A stretch of 64,000 nt of DNA from Linyphia triangularis (Eukaryota > Arthropoda > Arachnida > Araneae > Linyphiidae). The position numbers and the translations under genes are program-made. Location of the stretch: positions 46,574,069-46,638,068 of the forward strand of contig OZ021723.1 of the NCBI GenBank assembly GCA_963978545.1, given 5' to 3'. The notes beneath the pieces were generated by a model. That model had not been told where the DNA came from and did no database searches. It worked only from the letters and a program-made list of their open reading frames with translations. How positions within the stretch are numbered: position 1 is the first letter of the stretch; the number at the start of each line of letters is the position of its first letter. Positions 37,701-49,700 of this stretch are shown piece by piece.

Positions 37701-40700
37701 GCATTACAAATTTGTTTTTGATAATAGTAGTAATGGGCAATTATTTGTTGTAGTCTAGATTACGTACCCATTGTTTTAAAATTATGATACAAATATTTTA
37801 AAAAGTCCAATATTAAATGTTTTTATTTGTGTTGAAGAATAGGAGAGAATAGAAAGTTTTTAAAAGTTATATTTTATTCTGCAAATACTTCTATGTACAA
37901 AAACAATGGCTGAACTTTCAACTCTGATGCAGATTCTGTGCCAAGATTAATGCTAACAAGTGGTAGCAGCCACCATTTTTTACTAACAAGTGAAATGCTT
38001 ATGACTGTTTAAACTTGGCATTTTCAAATTCTTTACCCAGAACCCACATCAGAGTTAGAAATCATACCAAAACAATTTATTTAAGGGCAAAGGTAAAATT
38101 TCTACTAAATGAAGTTGTGTTTTATAACCATTCCAGAATATCTCCTAAAACATTGCTTACATTTTGCACAAATGCACCAGTAACTCATTTATTACCAGTA
38201 CAGTCTCTGCAGTTTTTGTTGGTACATTACTAATTACCATTGGTGTTTGAAATAATTATTTCAAGACAAGTCATTACCTTTTGGAAACATGATCCTTTCG
38301 AGTTATTTCTGCTTTAGCTTTAGAAGAGCTTAAAACAGATAAGATTTGAGTTTAGACATATCAATAAATTAAATAGAATTTTAAATATTAAATTCATCAG
38401 AAAAGCTGCCTTATATTTTATAAAAAATAATTTGATAGAAATATAATTAAAATTCAAAACAGCATTAATTCTCACATTTACTCATACAATCAAAATTGCA
38501 ATCACTTGAGAAGTTCTATATTCTTTGTCTTAGCTTGAGAGAAAATATAGAATATAAATTTAAGCAATGCACAAGAGAAAATTACAGAAATTTAAACAAA
38601 GTTTTATTTTTTAGTGGTTTGTAGATATAGTTAAGCATTACAAATTTGTTTTTGATAATAGTAGTAATGGGCAATTATTTGTTGTAGTCTAGATTACATA
38701 CCCATTGTTTTAAAATTATGATACAAATATTTTAAAAAGTCCAATATTAAATGTTTTTATTTGTGTTGAAGAATAGGAGAGAATAGAAAGTTTTTAAAAG
38801 CTATATTTTATTCTGCAAATACTTCTATGTACAAAAACAATGGCTGAACTTTCAACTCTGATGCAGATTCTGTGCCAAGATTAATGCTAACAAGTGGTAG
38901 CAGCCACCATTTTTTACTAACAAGTGAAATGCTTATGACTGTTTAAACTTGGCATTTTCAAATTCTTTACCCAGAACCCACATCAGAGTTAGAAATCATA
39001 CCAAAACAATTTATTTAAGGGCAAAGGTAAAATTTCTACTAAATGAAGTTGTGTTTTATAACCATTCCAGAATATCTCCTAAAACATTGCTTACATTTTG
39101 CACAAATGGAGTGCTTCTGCGAACTCTTATGGGTGGAGATGCATCGGTGGCCACTGTATCTCACATTCTTGTGGTAAGTGTTTGTACTGTTGCTAATAGT
39201 ATAAGTTGCTGCACATATATGTACTTGTATACCAACTGAATATTTTTGCTTCTCTACATAACTGTATGAATTTTCATAGTCCTGGCTTTTTGTAAACTAG
39301 GACATTGGAATACTTAACAGTTTTAAATTTTTCCCCTTAATGGTTGCCTGAATAATGTCATTTTATAGTCCTACAACCGGGTACAAATTTTAGACTGTTC
39401 CATCGAACACCTTTCTAAATTTTTATGAAATGTAGAGAAATATTAATAATTTAAGGATGTACTGATCTGCCAGGGGAAAACAATGGCTGAAATAATTTTC
39501 AAATGAGTTAATGCTGCTGATGACAAATATTAATAACTTGCCAAATAGTGGGCGTCTTTTTTTTATAGGGTAACTATGACTTTCTAATTTTCAATGATAA
39601 AAATAACAGATGATTAATTCCTTTTGTACCAGCACCATTTCTTCTTTCTAAATCTGTGTCAAGTTGGCTAGGTTATTGTTAATTAATTTTGGTCAGTTTT
39701 CAAAAGACGCAATTATTTGGCACTGTTATTCTAAAATTGCCTATTTCTTTTCTCATTGAAAATTAAAGAGTGGCAGATTACCATTTAATAAAGGATCTAT
39801 ATATATAATTCTCTTGCGTAACGTCCAAATTTGGCTGTATTTCTGTGAGCAGAATGGCAACGACTTCAATCACCAATCTTCTAAATGCACTTTATGCACG
39901 AATTTCCAGCCAATCACAATATATCTTTGGAAATTTGACTAATACATCTGGCAACAGCAACAACTTGGATTCGCTATATTTTGTTTTTCTTATTACAATC
40001 TACAGTTAGAAATTATTGCTTATTTAAAACGTATTGATTTAATAGTTACGATGATGCAAGAATAAATAGATCCAAGATATGTACATTTCTTTTGGATTAG
40101 AATTCCGGATAAATCAGACTTTTCGGAAAAGTTATCTGCTGGAACATGTTCCGGAGGTCGCCGGGTTGCATTCAGCGCTAAATCGCCAATTTTAAAAAAA
40201 TCGCTAAGAAGCGTTGTGCAGTAAATCTGAACCTATACTCATCTTTAATCAGTGCAAATTCAGCTATTATCAATTAAAAACTATCAAAATAACGAATAAA
40301 ACCACCCACTCAACTTCAAAATCTCATATGAAAATTAAAAAAAAAAAAATATTAGCGAAATATGGCTAATTTTCTCGCCAAATTTTATTTTCAAAAAATT
40401 TCGGTTGATTGAATGCTGGATAATTGGCCTTTCACTGTTTTATTTATTTTCTAAGTATCGCAAAAAAGATTAAGTGAGCATATGATTGCTTCGTTAAGAA
40501 ATTTCGATAAGCAACTTTAATTATTTTGGCGCTTCATACAAAACCAGCCCGTAAATTTTAATTGTTCAATGAAATAACCGATCTTTTTTATATATGTATA
40601 AAACTGTTTATTTTTGTTGTTTTCCAAGAACTTTCTACTACGTTGCCACACTGTCCCTGCTTAACGCGTCTCGACAGCAACAGAATAATGACGTGGCAAG

Positions 40701-43700
40701 TATTCTGACTCTTCATAAATAATAAAAGGTTCAGTTTCATGGCATCATGCAGCTGAAATAGCTTTTTGCTAGGGCATATTTTAAATGCTTCTCTTTAAAG
40801 CGAGCCAAGGGGATTGCAAAGCAATCCAGGGGGTTGGCGAGCTTCAGCGAGCAGGGGGCGGAGCCCCCTAGTGCTTATTATTTGGCAAGTTATCTCATAC
40901 TCAGGACTCGCAGATGTCCTATAAATCCTATATTTTTTAAAAAATTGGCAAAAACGTCCTATATTGTCCTATTTTTTTACAATTGTCCTATATATCCTAT
41001 ATTTCTATATTGATTCGATCTATATTTTCTTCGAATTCGTAATAACAGCGCTGTTCGTTGCCATTTTTTATATTTCGGATTCTTTGGCGCGATCGTAGGT
41101 GAAAAAGACCTGACAAAAGCGATGTTTGTAGTTTTATCTCTTGTGGCGACACGTGCTGCATAACCTACAACTCAACTCCACTGGACCGGCAGGAGTTGTA
41201 AAATGTAAGCATGTGAACTTTTCCATACCATGCGGTCTTGAATTTCTGATTTGTTTCCTCCTTCAACGTAGTAAATTAATTGGTCATAATACAGAGAGAG
41301 ATGCAGCAACAAAACTCTTGCCTGGAGAAAAACGGATAAAAACAACTTGTGATTAATTTGCAGGACTACTAAAGAACATTTTGAGTGCTCAGTCAGTAAT
41401 TGATGAAGGAAACAAAAGGGTTAAGATTTACTGTATGATGTCGGAAGGCGATTTTTTTATTCCAAATCCGATACGGATTCTGTACCACGAATTCTTTACA
41501 TCAAATCGCGCTTAATTATGGAAACCATAGGCAGTTCTCTTGCTCTTAAAAAAATGGCAGGGATGCCATTTTTTGACAAAAATCACCTTGGCGCAGAATC
41601 CATATCGGATTCAGAATATTAGCCACAATTTATTCACAAAAGTCGGCAACATTGAAAATGACGTCAATATATTGTGTTGTCAAATCCAAACAGACACTAG
41701 GGTTTCTGGAAAACCAAGTCCCCGGTTGGCCACATTCCGCGCTAAATCTCCTATTTTTTGCCGCAAATCCAACCGACACTGAACAGTAAATCGGAACAAA
41801 AAAAAGACTATAAACAGGGATAAAAAGAAAACACTTAAAGAAATTGAAGCAGTTCAAGCAGTTATAGACGCTGGATGCAAAAGACTCAAGATTGCAAATA
41901 GTGTAATTAATAAAACTTGATTTAGGGATGGAATATTGAGGCAATAACAGATGACATATTCAGGATCAGGCTATTTCTTTTTTTAAATGTGTGTTTTCTA
42001 TTCTCTTATATATAATATAACGAGTATATAAATGTATAACGAGTTAATTTTTAAGTTCAGTAGCAATATTGTGCAGTTATTTGATTTTTTAAATTGTTCT
42101 ATATTTTTTTTTTTAAAAGTCCTATATATTCTTATTTTGTCACTTTGACCTCTGCATACTTGGTTATTGATTTTAATGAAACTAATTAAAATCAATCGTC
42201 AAACAGTTTTTAGTTCTTTTTTCTATGGTAAACCAGTATATTCTTATAGTACTAGTATTTTTCTATATTCTATAAAAAAAATTATCATGTTTAATGAGTT
42301 ACCAAAACTTGCAGTTTTCTGTTATTTCATTAGTTTCACTCTGTATAGTGCAGCTTGCTTTGGAAGATGTTCACTCATTTTTAGCATCATAGCTTAGTGG
42401 AAAATTTGACATAGGAACCTTTTTGACATTTGTGGAACATTTTACCTTTTCAACAAGGATGGTTAATTGAAACTGTCATAGTTTAGTTTCCCTATGAAAC
42501 AATTGAACTTTATGTTGGGATATTGTTATATCCTGTCACTCGTTTCATCCCCTTTACTTGTTTGTAGACTGTCCTGCTTTGCAGCGCCGCCTTGTGGCTG
42601 GCTTATATAAAGTGTTGTTCCAGCCTGTAGGCCATTCATTCATTCTATTCTATTCATTCATTCACCTCTGACTGTTCAGTGTTATGTCTCTGTTCCTGTG
42701 TTTTGATGTCTGTGGTGGTTTAATGACTTAATAAATTAATTACACTGCTGGTGTTGTTGCTTCTCTCAAATAATCTGCTACCACCCCCCACACTTTAAAC
42801 ACCTATTCTTGTTTTAAGCATTTGGTCCAATGGGAAATATGACATAATTAATATTCCTCATTTGGAATATTCTACCAATTTCTGACTCCTTCACTTTGGT
42901 TTTTGAATTGTGATAACTTAGTTTTACTGTGTACAGCTATGGAAACATGCACTAATTTTCAGCATCCTTGCTTTATTGGAATAAGGTATTTGATGAAATT
43001 CCATATTGAGAAAGTTTCATTCCTGTTTTTCACACTTTAAAGGAGGGTGGTATTTCAAAATCGTGGATTTTTATATTACTATACATAAAAATTTTCAGCA
43101 TACTATCTTTATGGGAAGTCAAACATTGGTATATTACACATTCAGAGAGTTTTATCACTTTTTGGCTGATTGGTTGTATTGCACTATTTATCAAGTGGTA
43201 TAGCTTAAAACAAATTAAATTCTCCATTCAATATTTCCGCATCAAACTTGAATAGACAGGAAAATCAACCTCTCATTGCCATCAGTCCCAAAAACCAGAT
43301 GGCAACATTCTTGCCTATTAAAGGCTTCATATTTTACTTTCTCAAAGGGGGGGGGGGGGATTGTTTTAACTGGGAATTTTTTTTTATTGTTTCTCGGAGG
43401 GACAGATTGTATTAACAGGGAATTTTCTTTTGTTTCTGGAGTGTATTCACTACAATTTTTTTTGTGAGGGAGAGAATTTATTTTGCTTCTTAAAGGGGTA
43501 AGAGAGGAGTAATTTTCTCAAATAAAATTTTATCGAACCTGTTTTTGCGTAGTAGTTTAGCACCCAAAACTAGAATCTATAAGTCTACACAATGTGGGGC
43601 CGCACTTGTTAATATACCATATATATTGTTACGAATTTTTCCGCTGAGGCAATGATGGTACAGTTTTCACGGTATAAAAATATTTATTCTCTCTTCAGAA

Positions 43701-46700
43701 AACTCACAAAATTTATTCACAGGCAACAGTTTAATTACTATCAAGCTTCAACACAAGCTTCAACAAAAATAACTTCGAATTCAGCGATTATACAAGCTCA
43801 CTCCAATAGGTAAACAAAGCGATCAGCTTTCAACGAAATCCGAAGTCAATCTGAAAACTTCCCCGTTCTCCAGTCTTTTTATAAACAAGCGCGTGAGACA
43901 TTCTCGAAATTTCCAGCCAATTCATCGGAAAGAAATTTCTCGAAACGTCTCGATTACTTCAGGTGTTGCCACCTTTTTCTAACTTGTATAATCGCTATTA
44001 ATTACTAAATAAAATTGGATAAAAATACATTACAATAGAACTTTGAAATAATACGTCACTATTTACAATATATACAGACAATTTGTGCAACATTTCCCCC
44101 TTCTTAAAGACTGCACGTCCCGGGCAGTGAAGTCCTTAAGCCATTCAATGACTTCTACCATAATATGGGGCTAGCCTATTGTAGAGTACAACTCTAGGTT
44201 TACAGGAAGGTGTCTGTTGAATTCTCACCACGACGTCGTTGATCTTCTTAAGGATCCCATACGGCCCTTCCCAGTTCGTCTGGAGCTTAGGGGAGAGTCC
44301 TTTCCGACGTTTAGGGTTCCCTAACCACACCTTGTCACCTTCCTGGAATGAACAGTCCATGGCCTTGGCATAGTACCGGATCTTCATGCGCTCCGTCATG
44401 ATGTTGTTTCTCTCTCTGGTGAACCGATGTACGGCTTCCAAACGTGCCTGCAGATCATCTAGATACTGGACAGGCGAGGAAGGAGTGTCCGGTGGTTGTC
44501 CAAAGAGGAGGTTGATGGGGAGCCTAAGGTCTCTTCCACACATCGTTAGAGATGGAGAAAATCCGGTGGTCTCGTGAGTTGCACTCCCGTATGCCAACAG
44601 AAGCGGTGAAAGTTTCTGATCCCCATCTTGCTGGTTATATGATTTTGAGATTGCGTCCGAATCATCCGCGGGTGCAGCTGATAGATCCCGGGACCTCCGT
44701 TCGATGCTTGTAACAGGAGTACGGATGTCGATTCCCTCTTCACTAACTTTGTCCATTTCCACATGAACCACTTCCTGGGAGAGTTTCATCAACGTCACTT
44801 TCTTCGGTTCTCTTTCCGAGGCTGGTGAGATACTTTTCATAGATGTGGACTCTTCAGCATTCTCTATGACATTGTCTTCATGAGCCATAATCCGATATAC
44901 GCACAGCTCTTTCATGTCTAGATCGTGCAAAGGAACTTCGCCTCTCCATGTTTGCAGCTTGCTTTTCTCAAAATTCAGCGTAATTCCATTTTTCTTCAAA
45001 AAGTCTAGTCCGAGAATGCATGGATCTACAATTTCGGCAACATAAACGGTGTGCTTGTAGGTGTTAAATCCAAGGGCAATGTCCACTTGCAATTTCCCAT
45101 GAACAGAGCTATTACCACCAGACACAGTTTGTAGGGAAACAGAGGGCGCTGTGTAGAGGAGTCGGCTGTTCAGGCGACGAGCCACGTCCGTCCTTACGAT
45201 CGTTACGTTCGCTCCCGAATCGACGATTAGACGACATGGAGTTCCGTTGATCTCCCCCTTCACGAATAAACCCTGATTTCCTCCTTGTTGGGATGAAACG
45301 TGGAAACGACTGGTCGGGGCTTCACCTGTTCTACATTGCAGATTCTGCCCTGCGAGATGACATCTTCTTAGATTCAGTTGTGGAGAATCCGTGGTAGTGT
45401 TATTCCTTCTCTTTTTCAAATCAAGGCAGTTTCGTCGTAGATGCCCTTCCCGTTTGCAGTGCCAGCAAACGACTCTAGTTTTTCTATCCCTTGAGCCAGG
45501 AATATTTCTCATAATTCGCTCTATCTTGTTTTCCAGTTCTTGAAACTTCTTCGTGAAAAGTTCAGAGGAATCGTCTGCCAATGTTCCACGTACGAAACGC
45601 CGGTCTTTTCTAGAAGCTTGCTGTGCGGCTTCTACTCTCATGGCATAGACGAGGGTGGACTTTAGATCTTTGCTGTCTGACATCCTGGTAGCTTGCTGTA
45701 TGTCGGGATCTTTGATGGCATCCACGAAATACTGAAGAGACAGGTTATCTCGTACGTCCGAGGGACAGTCTGGGAAAGCGAGGAGCGACAGTCTTTCTAT
45801 ATCCGATGCCAATTCTTGAAGAGTTTCATTGGCCTTCTGCTGTCTCACTTTCAATTGCAGTCTGTTGTAATCCTTTAGATGCTGCTCCCCAAACCTTAAC
45901 TCCAAAGCACTTGCCAGCGCCACGAATTCTCCCCGCTTCTCTTCAGGTAGTGTCTGTAAAATGTCAGCAGCTTCACCTCGAAGAGATGCTGCGAGATGGA
46001 ATGCTTTCGAAGTATCGTTCCAACCATTCGCAGAAGCAATCATTTCAAATTGCGTTTGATAAACGCGCCAAGACGACTTCCCATCAAAAGGGACCACTTT
46101 GATGTTAGAGCGCGGCGCCATAAAGGGGATGGAAGCGTTATCCCAATTAGGTGACGCTATGGCCAGAGCTTCACGCATTTCCATTTTTCGCAGCCTTTCT
46201 TCTACAACGTCAATGAATTTGTCTTGCTCTTCCTTTAAGGTGGAAACTTTTTCTTGCACGGTGGAAACTTTTTCTTCAACTTCATTTCTCACTGTCTTAA
46301 GATCTTCTCTGACATCCAAAATATCCGCCTTCATTGATTGAAGAACACTCTCTGTGCGCTCCATAAATCTATCAACTGATGCAGAAGATGATTCTTGCTT
46401 GGATGCTGAAGCTTTAATATCCGATGATGTCGCTTCTTGACTGGTGGCAATTGCGGCGGCGAGTTCGACGTTAGTCGTTTCTTGGCGGGCTTGTCCGGCG
46501 GCAATCGTAGCGAAAAGTTCGGCTTTCATTTCTGCTGCGGTGGTTTCTTGGCAGGCTTTCATTTCGGCTGCGGTGGTTTCTTGGCAGGCTTTCATTTCGG
46601 CTGCGGTGGTTTCTTGGCAGGCTTTCATTTCGGCTGCAGTGGATTCTTGTTGGGCCTTCATTCCAGCAATCATTTCCATCAACTGCTTCATTTGGTCTTC

Positions 46701-49700
46701 CATCATTCCTCTAGTTGTCGGCATTCAAAATTACGAGATCCCACTTCTGACACCACTGTTACGAATTTTTCCGCTGAGGCAATGATGGTACAGTTTTCAC
46801 GGTATAAAAATATTTATTCTCTCTTCAGAAAACTCACAAAATTTATTCACAGGCAACAGTTTAATTACTATCAAGCTTCAACACAAGCTTCAACAAAAAG
46901 AACTTCGAATTCAGCGATTATACAAGCTCACTCCAATAGGTAAACAAAGCGATCAGCTTTCAACGAAATCCGAAGTCAATCTGAAAACTTCCCCGTTCTC
47001 CAGTCTTTTTATAAACAAGCGCGTGAGACATTCTCGAAATTTCCAGCCAATTCATCGGAAAGAAATTTCTCGAAACGTCTCGATTACTTCAGGTGTTGCC
47101 ACCTTTTTCTAACTTGTATAATCGCTATTAACCTGTTCAGGACAGTGATCGCGTATATGTGATCAGACGATTCTTCCCTCACGGCCCGCGATATCGTATT
47201 TGTGATCAGTGTTTCCGTGCCAGCCGGCCCATCATCACACAGACGTGATTTCAGATTGGAACGTTTTATTTGAATTTAACGGGGCAAAATGCTTAACGGG
47301 GAAAAATGCCCGGTCCCGTGCGTGCGTAGTCTCTTTGAGCGGGCGGGCCTGGGGAAGCGCTTCTTTCTCCTTTCGCCGGTCCTGAACAGGTTAATTACTA
47401 AATAAAATTGGATAAAAATACATTACAATAGAATTTTGAAATAATACGTCACTATTTACAATATATACAGACAATTTGTGCAACAATATGTTCAATGTAC
47501 CATAAGTCCATAATACCATAAGTGATTTGAAGCATATAAATTCTTTTTGTGTGTCTTATATTTATTGTTATGTGTGAAAATAAAAAAAAATAAAAAAAAT
47601 AAAAGAAATACAATTATAAAACTAAACAAATGTTTGAAAAAATAATAAACTATTTAACTTCTCAAAATATGCAGTGTTTGTTTTATAATTGTATACTATC
47701 TTCTGTTTTACTTTTGACTGTTAGCAATAAATATCAGCTCTTACTTTTTCTTAGGATGAACTTCATGAAAGGGATCGACTCAGTGATTTTTTGCTTATTG
47801 TGTTGCGAGATCTGTTATTGAAATTCAGGAACTTAAAACTAGTTCTTATGTCGGCTTCTTTAGACATTCAACTCTTCTGCAAATATTTTAGTAATTGTCC
47901 AGTCATTGAAGGTGAGTTAAAGATACTTATTCTAAATAATTAGTAACATATTCCAATTTAAATTAATTAATAGTTTGTTTTTTGTGATTGTTTTCAGTGC
48001 CTGGAAGAGTATTTGATGTTAAAACTTTTTTTCTGGAAGACGTTCTTAAAGGGTGAGGCCTAAATGACTAGCAAAAAACTTATTTACCTCACCAAAATCT
48101 TAATCATAATATATGCAACTTTAATTATGTCTTGTATTATTTTATGGTTACTCTATAATATAAAATTACCATGCTTTACTTTCTTTTATAGAACTGGATA
48201 TACTAATAAGCTGATGTTAAAGTATAAAAGAGATTTAGAAAAACAAAAGTCAAAGAAAAAGGTAGAGTTTTGGAGTTCTGTTCAAAATACTGATGTGAAC
48301 ACAAGTTCTGGTACTGAACAACACTCGGAGACGAAGGGAAAAAATATTCATAATCTTGGTTTGGATGAGCTTTCCCTGAATTCACCAGATGTAAGTGTAT
48401 TGTTAAAAGATTTAGTTTCTTAAAATGAGAATAATTTAACCACTTTATACATGGAATTGTGCAAAAAATGGCTATGAAATGTGAAACATTTCGAAGTGTT
48501 TTTTATAAATTTCATAAAAAAAAAAAAAACTGATAGTATAATATTTGCTTTCATGTGTAATCGGACTAAAAAGTACTTATTTTTAAAGATTCTAGGTAGA
48601 GAATTGAATCCTAATTCAACAGTTTCTATGGATCAAGTTATCGAAGATAAATGGATGTCTGGAGATAGTGATTTTACTTATATAATGCAATTAATATTGT
48701 CAGAAAATGTTTCAGGTAAATAACTGTCAACTATAATCAGATATATGTATTTTTAAATAATTTAAACAGAAATTTTGATCAATGACTGTATCTTTTGTAT
48801 TTACAAAGTAATAGTATTTACTAGTTATTTTTGTGTGTGTGTTTATGTGTTCAAATTGATAATGAATTTTTTTTGGAACACTATATATTTTCTGCCAAAT
48901 TTTAATAAACAGCCTTTATAGCAGTGGTTTCTTGTGACATACTTAGTTTTGAAATGAATTAGATGACATAATTAGGGTTAATAATGTTCAATGTCTGATA
49001 TCTTTGCACAGTTGATTACCAGCACAGCGAGACAAATGTGAGTCCACTCATGCTAGCTGCTGGTAGAGGGAATGTAGATGTAGTGGAACAACTGCTGGTT
49101 CTAGGTGCAAGCATTCACATCAAATCTACCAATGGATGGACAGCTGTAGACTGGGCAAATCAGTTTGGTCATACTGAGGTTGCTGAACTTTTATCTAGTC
49201 AATGGTATGTATGTTTTGTTATTAATGTTAGACATTATTTTTTAAGTACCCTGTTCATAAATTAAGGTTAACAAAGGTTTTAGATGAAATATATGCAAAG
49301 TCATATTGGGTATACGTGTACAATTTGTTCTGTACTTGCAACCAGCTATAAATTTAATTGAACTTTTTTAAGTAGAAGATAAAACTGGCAAATAAAAATA
49401 TATTTATAGCAAACTTTAAAAAACTACAATATATGTATAAACCCCTAGTTTATTAATCAATAATGAAAATAATATTTTGTATAAATTTATCAAAACGGTA
49501 AATATGTAATAGTATGTCATAATTTGTAAAACCAACTATAGTAAATCTTGTTAAACACATTTTCTATTGAGATATCATCCGACCCTTTTCCTTAATATAC
49601 GTTCGTGGATTCATCTGTCAAGTATATTTTCCATGAGGCAGCATTTAATATAATTCTCACCAGCTGCAAGCTATTTAATATTCATTCTTGCTTCATACTG

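Larger units (their letters stand above)
43627..47485 (-). mobile_element. Young non-autonomous Ty3-type LTR retrotransposon in YTHDC2 intron 6
   Basis: LTRs of 466 bp (43627-44092) and 729 bp (46757-47485) begin TGTTACG and end CA on the + strand. The longer one equals the shorter plus a 259-bp MITE and its extra TTAA. The target duplication ATAT lies at 43623-43626 and 47486-47489. The LTRs differ at about two visible positions, so insertion is recent. Between them is one long minus-strand frame. Reverse transcriptase, RNase H and the integrase core are missing, so movement would need enzymes supplied by a relative. It lies antisense to YTHDC2. Confidence 0.93.

Noticed and set aside
38015..39239. 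Two paralogous small genes starting [13 protein letters not shown]
   Set aside because: The shared start is intron sequence in the tandem duplication running into YTHDC2 exon 6; it is not an independent gene.
41141..41356. A small gene with a [13 protein letters not shown] stretch
   Set aside because: It lies within a repeat family with shared non-coding patches at 32.0 kb, and has no domain or conservation that I can see.
46437..46943. Plus-strand protein with [15 protein letters not shown] repeats
   Set aside because: It is the antisense reading of the gag 33-bp repeats; the minus-strand frame has the recognisable domains.
48064..48423. A 119-residue membrane protein
   Set aside because: The hydrophobic first part is intron 8 sequence; the rest is YTHDC2 exon 9 in its correct frame.
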